From Salisapilia sapeloensis (Eukaryota; Oomycota; Peronosporomycetes; Peronosporales; Salisapiliaceae), in NCBI GenBank assembly GCA_023334545.1, contig JAADVB010000130.1:1-50992 (forward strand): a stretch of DNA of 50,992 nucleotides, given 5' to 3'. Below are positions 50,071 through 50,992 of the stretch, piece after piece; within the stretch, counting starts at the first letter, position 1, and every line of letters starts with the position of its first letter. The notes beneath the pieces were generated by a model, which did not search any database, was not told the DNA's origin, and saw only the letters and a list, made by a program, of their open reading frames with translations. The translations under genes were made by a program, and so were the position numbers.

Positions 50071-50992
50071 GATCTGTACATGGGGCTCGTAAGATTTGAC
50101 ATGGAAACTACCATTTCAACCATAGAAGACCATCTGCCACTGCAGCTGCTGTAGGTGGATCGGTAGCATATCAGCTCGGTCAGTAGCACAGTATAGAATC
50201 AAGACGTGATGAAGTAGATCATGTACACCGTTTATATTATCTTGCAAGTATATTTGGATTGGCTACCGTCGATGATATCATTTAAGCACACATGATCATT
50301 CTGCCACGATGGGCTTTAGCTGCACAAACGGTTTCAAGAGCGCTTGCTAGTAGCTCAGGGATATGACATAGCGAGAGTGTTACAACTGTGCAAGTTTTAT
50401 GAAATGAGGTCCGAGGCTATTCAGGATCGAAGGTATAGTGTGGATTAGTTGAGGCGTGCGAGGTGGATTATGTAGTATCGATAATGTTTGTGCACAAATT
50501 GAAATGTATCTTACTGGCAGTAAGATATCGCTCCCTGTCTACCACCATCTACCGACAATAGTCTCTGTCGGAAGCGGATATATCAATACAAGTAATTTAT
50601 ATGCCATGTAAAAAAGGAGACTTATAACTCTTTTGTAGCAAATACAAAAAGCAAGCAGAAGTATGTGATCAAAGTACTACAAGTAAAGTGACCTCGACTA
50701 AAAATATACGGCAGCAATTCCCACCTTCGTGTCTGTTTACTGACTTGAGACGGCCTAGTTGGCATCGAGTTGTTCCGTGCATACTAGCAACAGAAATTCT
50801 ATCGGCCAGAGCAAAATCTCTCCAAATCATACTTTGTTGTCTCCGGCAAATAAACAAGAAAGCACCAAACGAGCATTTCTGCGATCTTTATCGATAGGTT
50901 TGAATGCCCAGAGCTCCAGATCGTCGTGACCACCTTAGTGAGCGCGACGAGTTTCAAAATGCACTTCATCCCGGCAGCTGATGTGCTGTATC
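50071..50992. other. Right-edge intergenic region
   Basis: Upstream region of the copper-motif gene and beyond. Short open frames exist on both strands, but none has a recognisable domain or splice partner. No RNA gene was seen. Confidence 0.5.

Noticed and set aside
50330-50420. tRNA A-box-like TAGCTCAGGGA
   Set aside because: No matching B box (GGTTCRANNCC) at the right distance and no cloverleaf stems could be drawn.

Overview
The window looks like a nuclear contig from an oomycete (stramenopile). Three observations support this: many short GT-AG introns of about 49-70 nt, tightly packed genes on both strands with little repeat sequence, and protein types common in oomycetes (a START-FYVE protein, glycine/cysteine zinc-knuckle arrays of the 'WRKY19-like' kind, and a fatty-acid-hydroxylase-type P450). 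Compact spacing and moderate GC would suit an Albugo-like white rust, but genus is only a guess. No RNA gene, CRISPR array or intact mobile element was recognised. Exon boundaries below were joined by hand from splice signals and reading-frame continuity.

Layout. 0.2-7.6 kb (minus strand): a small membrane protein, an SMP-C2 lipid-transfer tether, a 73-residue tail-anchored protein and a full-length ABCB transporter. 7.6-9 kb: a spacer with coding-like fragments. 9-15.5 kb: CIAO1, a protein with DPF/NPF motifs, a GDP-mannose transporter and a basal-body-like coiled-coil protein. 15.5-20 kb: a small organelle-like protein, an atypical double-homeodomain nuclear protein and a predicted myristoylated EF-hand protein. 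20-25.6 kb: an HROB homologue, an EAF6 subunit, a PlsC acyltransferase and an alpha/beta hydrolase. 26-29 kb: an AP2-like factor and the START-FYVE protein. 29-37.5 kb: an ARM-ankyrin giant and a coiled-coil protein. 38-45 kb: a myomaker/TMEM8-like membrane protein, a PAP2 phosphatase, a CAMK-type kinase, a dolichol/phytol-kinase-like protein and a P450. 45.9-50.1 kb: a secreted 2OG-Fe(II)-oxygenase-like protein and a zinc-repeat protein carrying a C-terminal copper-cluster motif.

Themes. The genes are mostly housekeeping and do not form an operon-like system. Membrane lipid and isoprenoid-phosphate chemistry recurs (SMP-C2, PlsC, PAP2, dolichol-kinase-like, P450, GDP-mannose transporter). 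Chromatin and genome maintenance appears in EAF6, HROB and the homeodomain protein. The most notable candidates are the putative copper sensor at 48.1-50.1 kb, the secreted IPNS-like oxygenase at 45.9-47.4 kb, and the HD-TND-like-HD protein in which both homeodomains lack Asn51.
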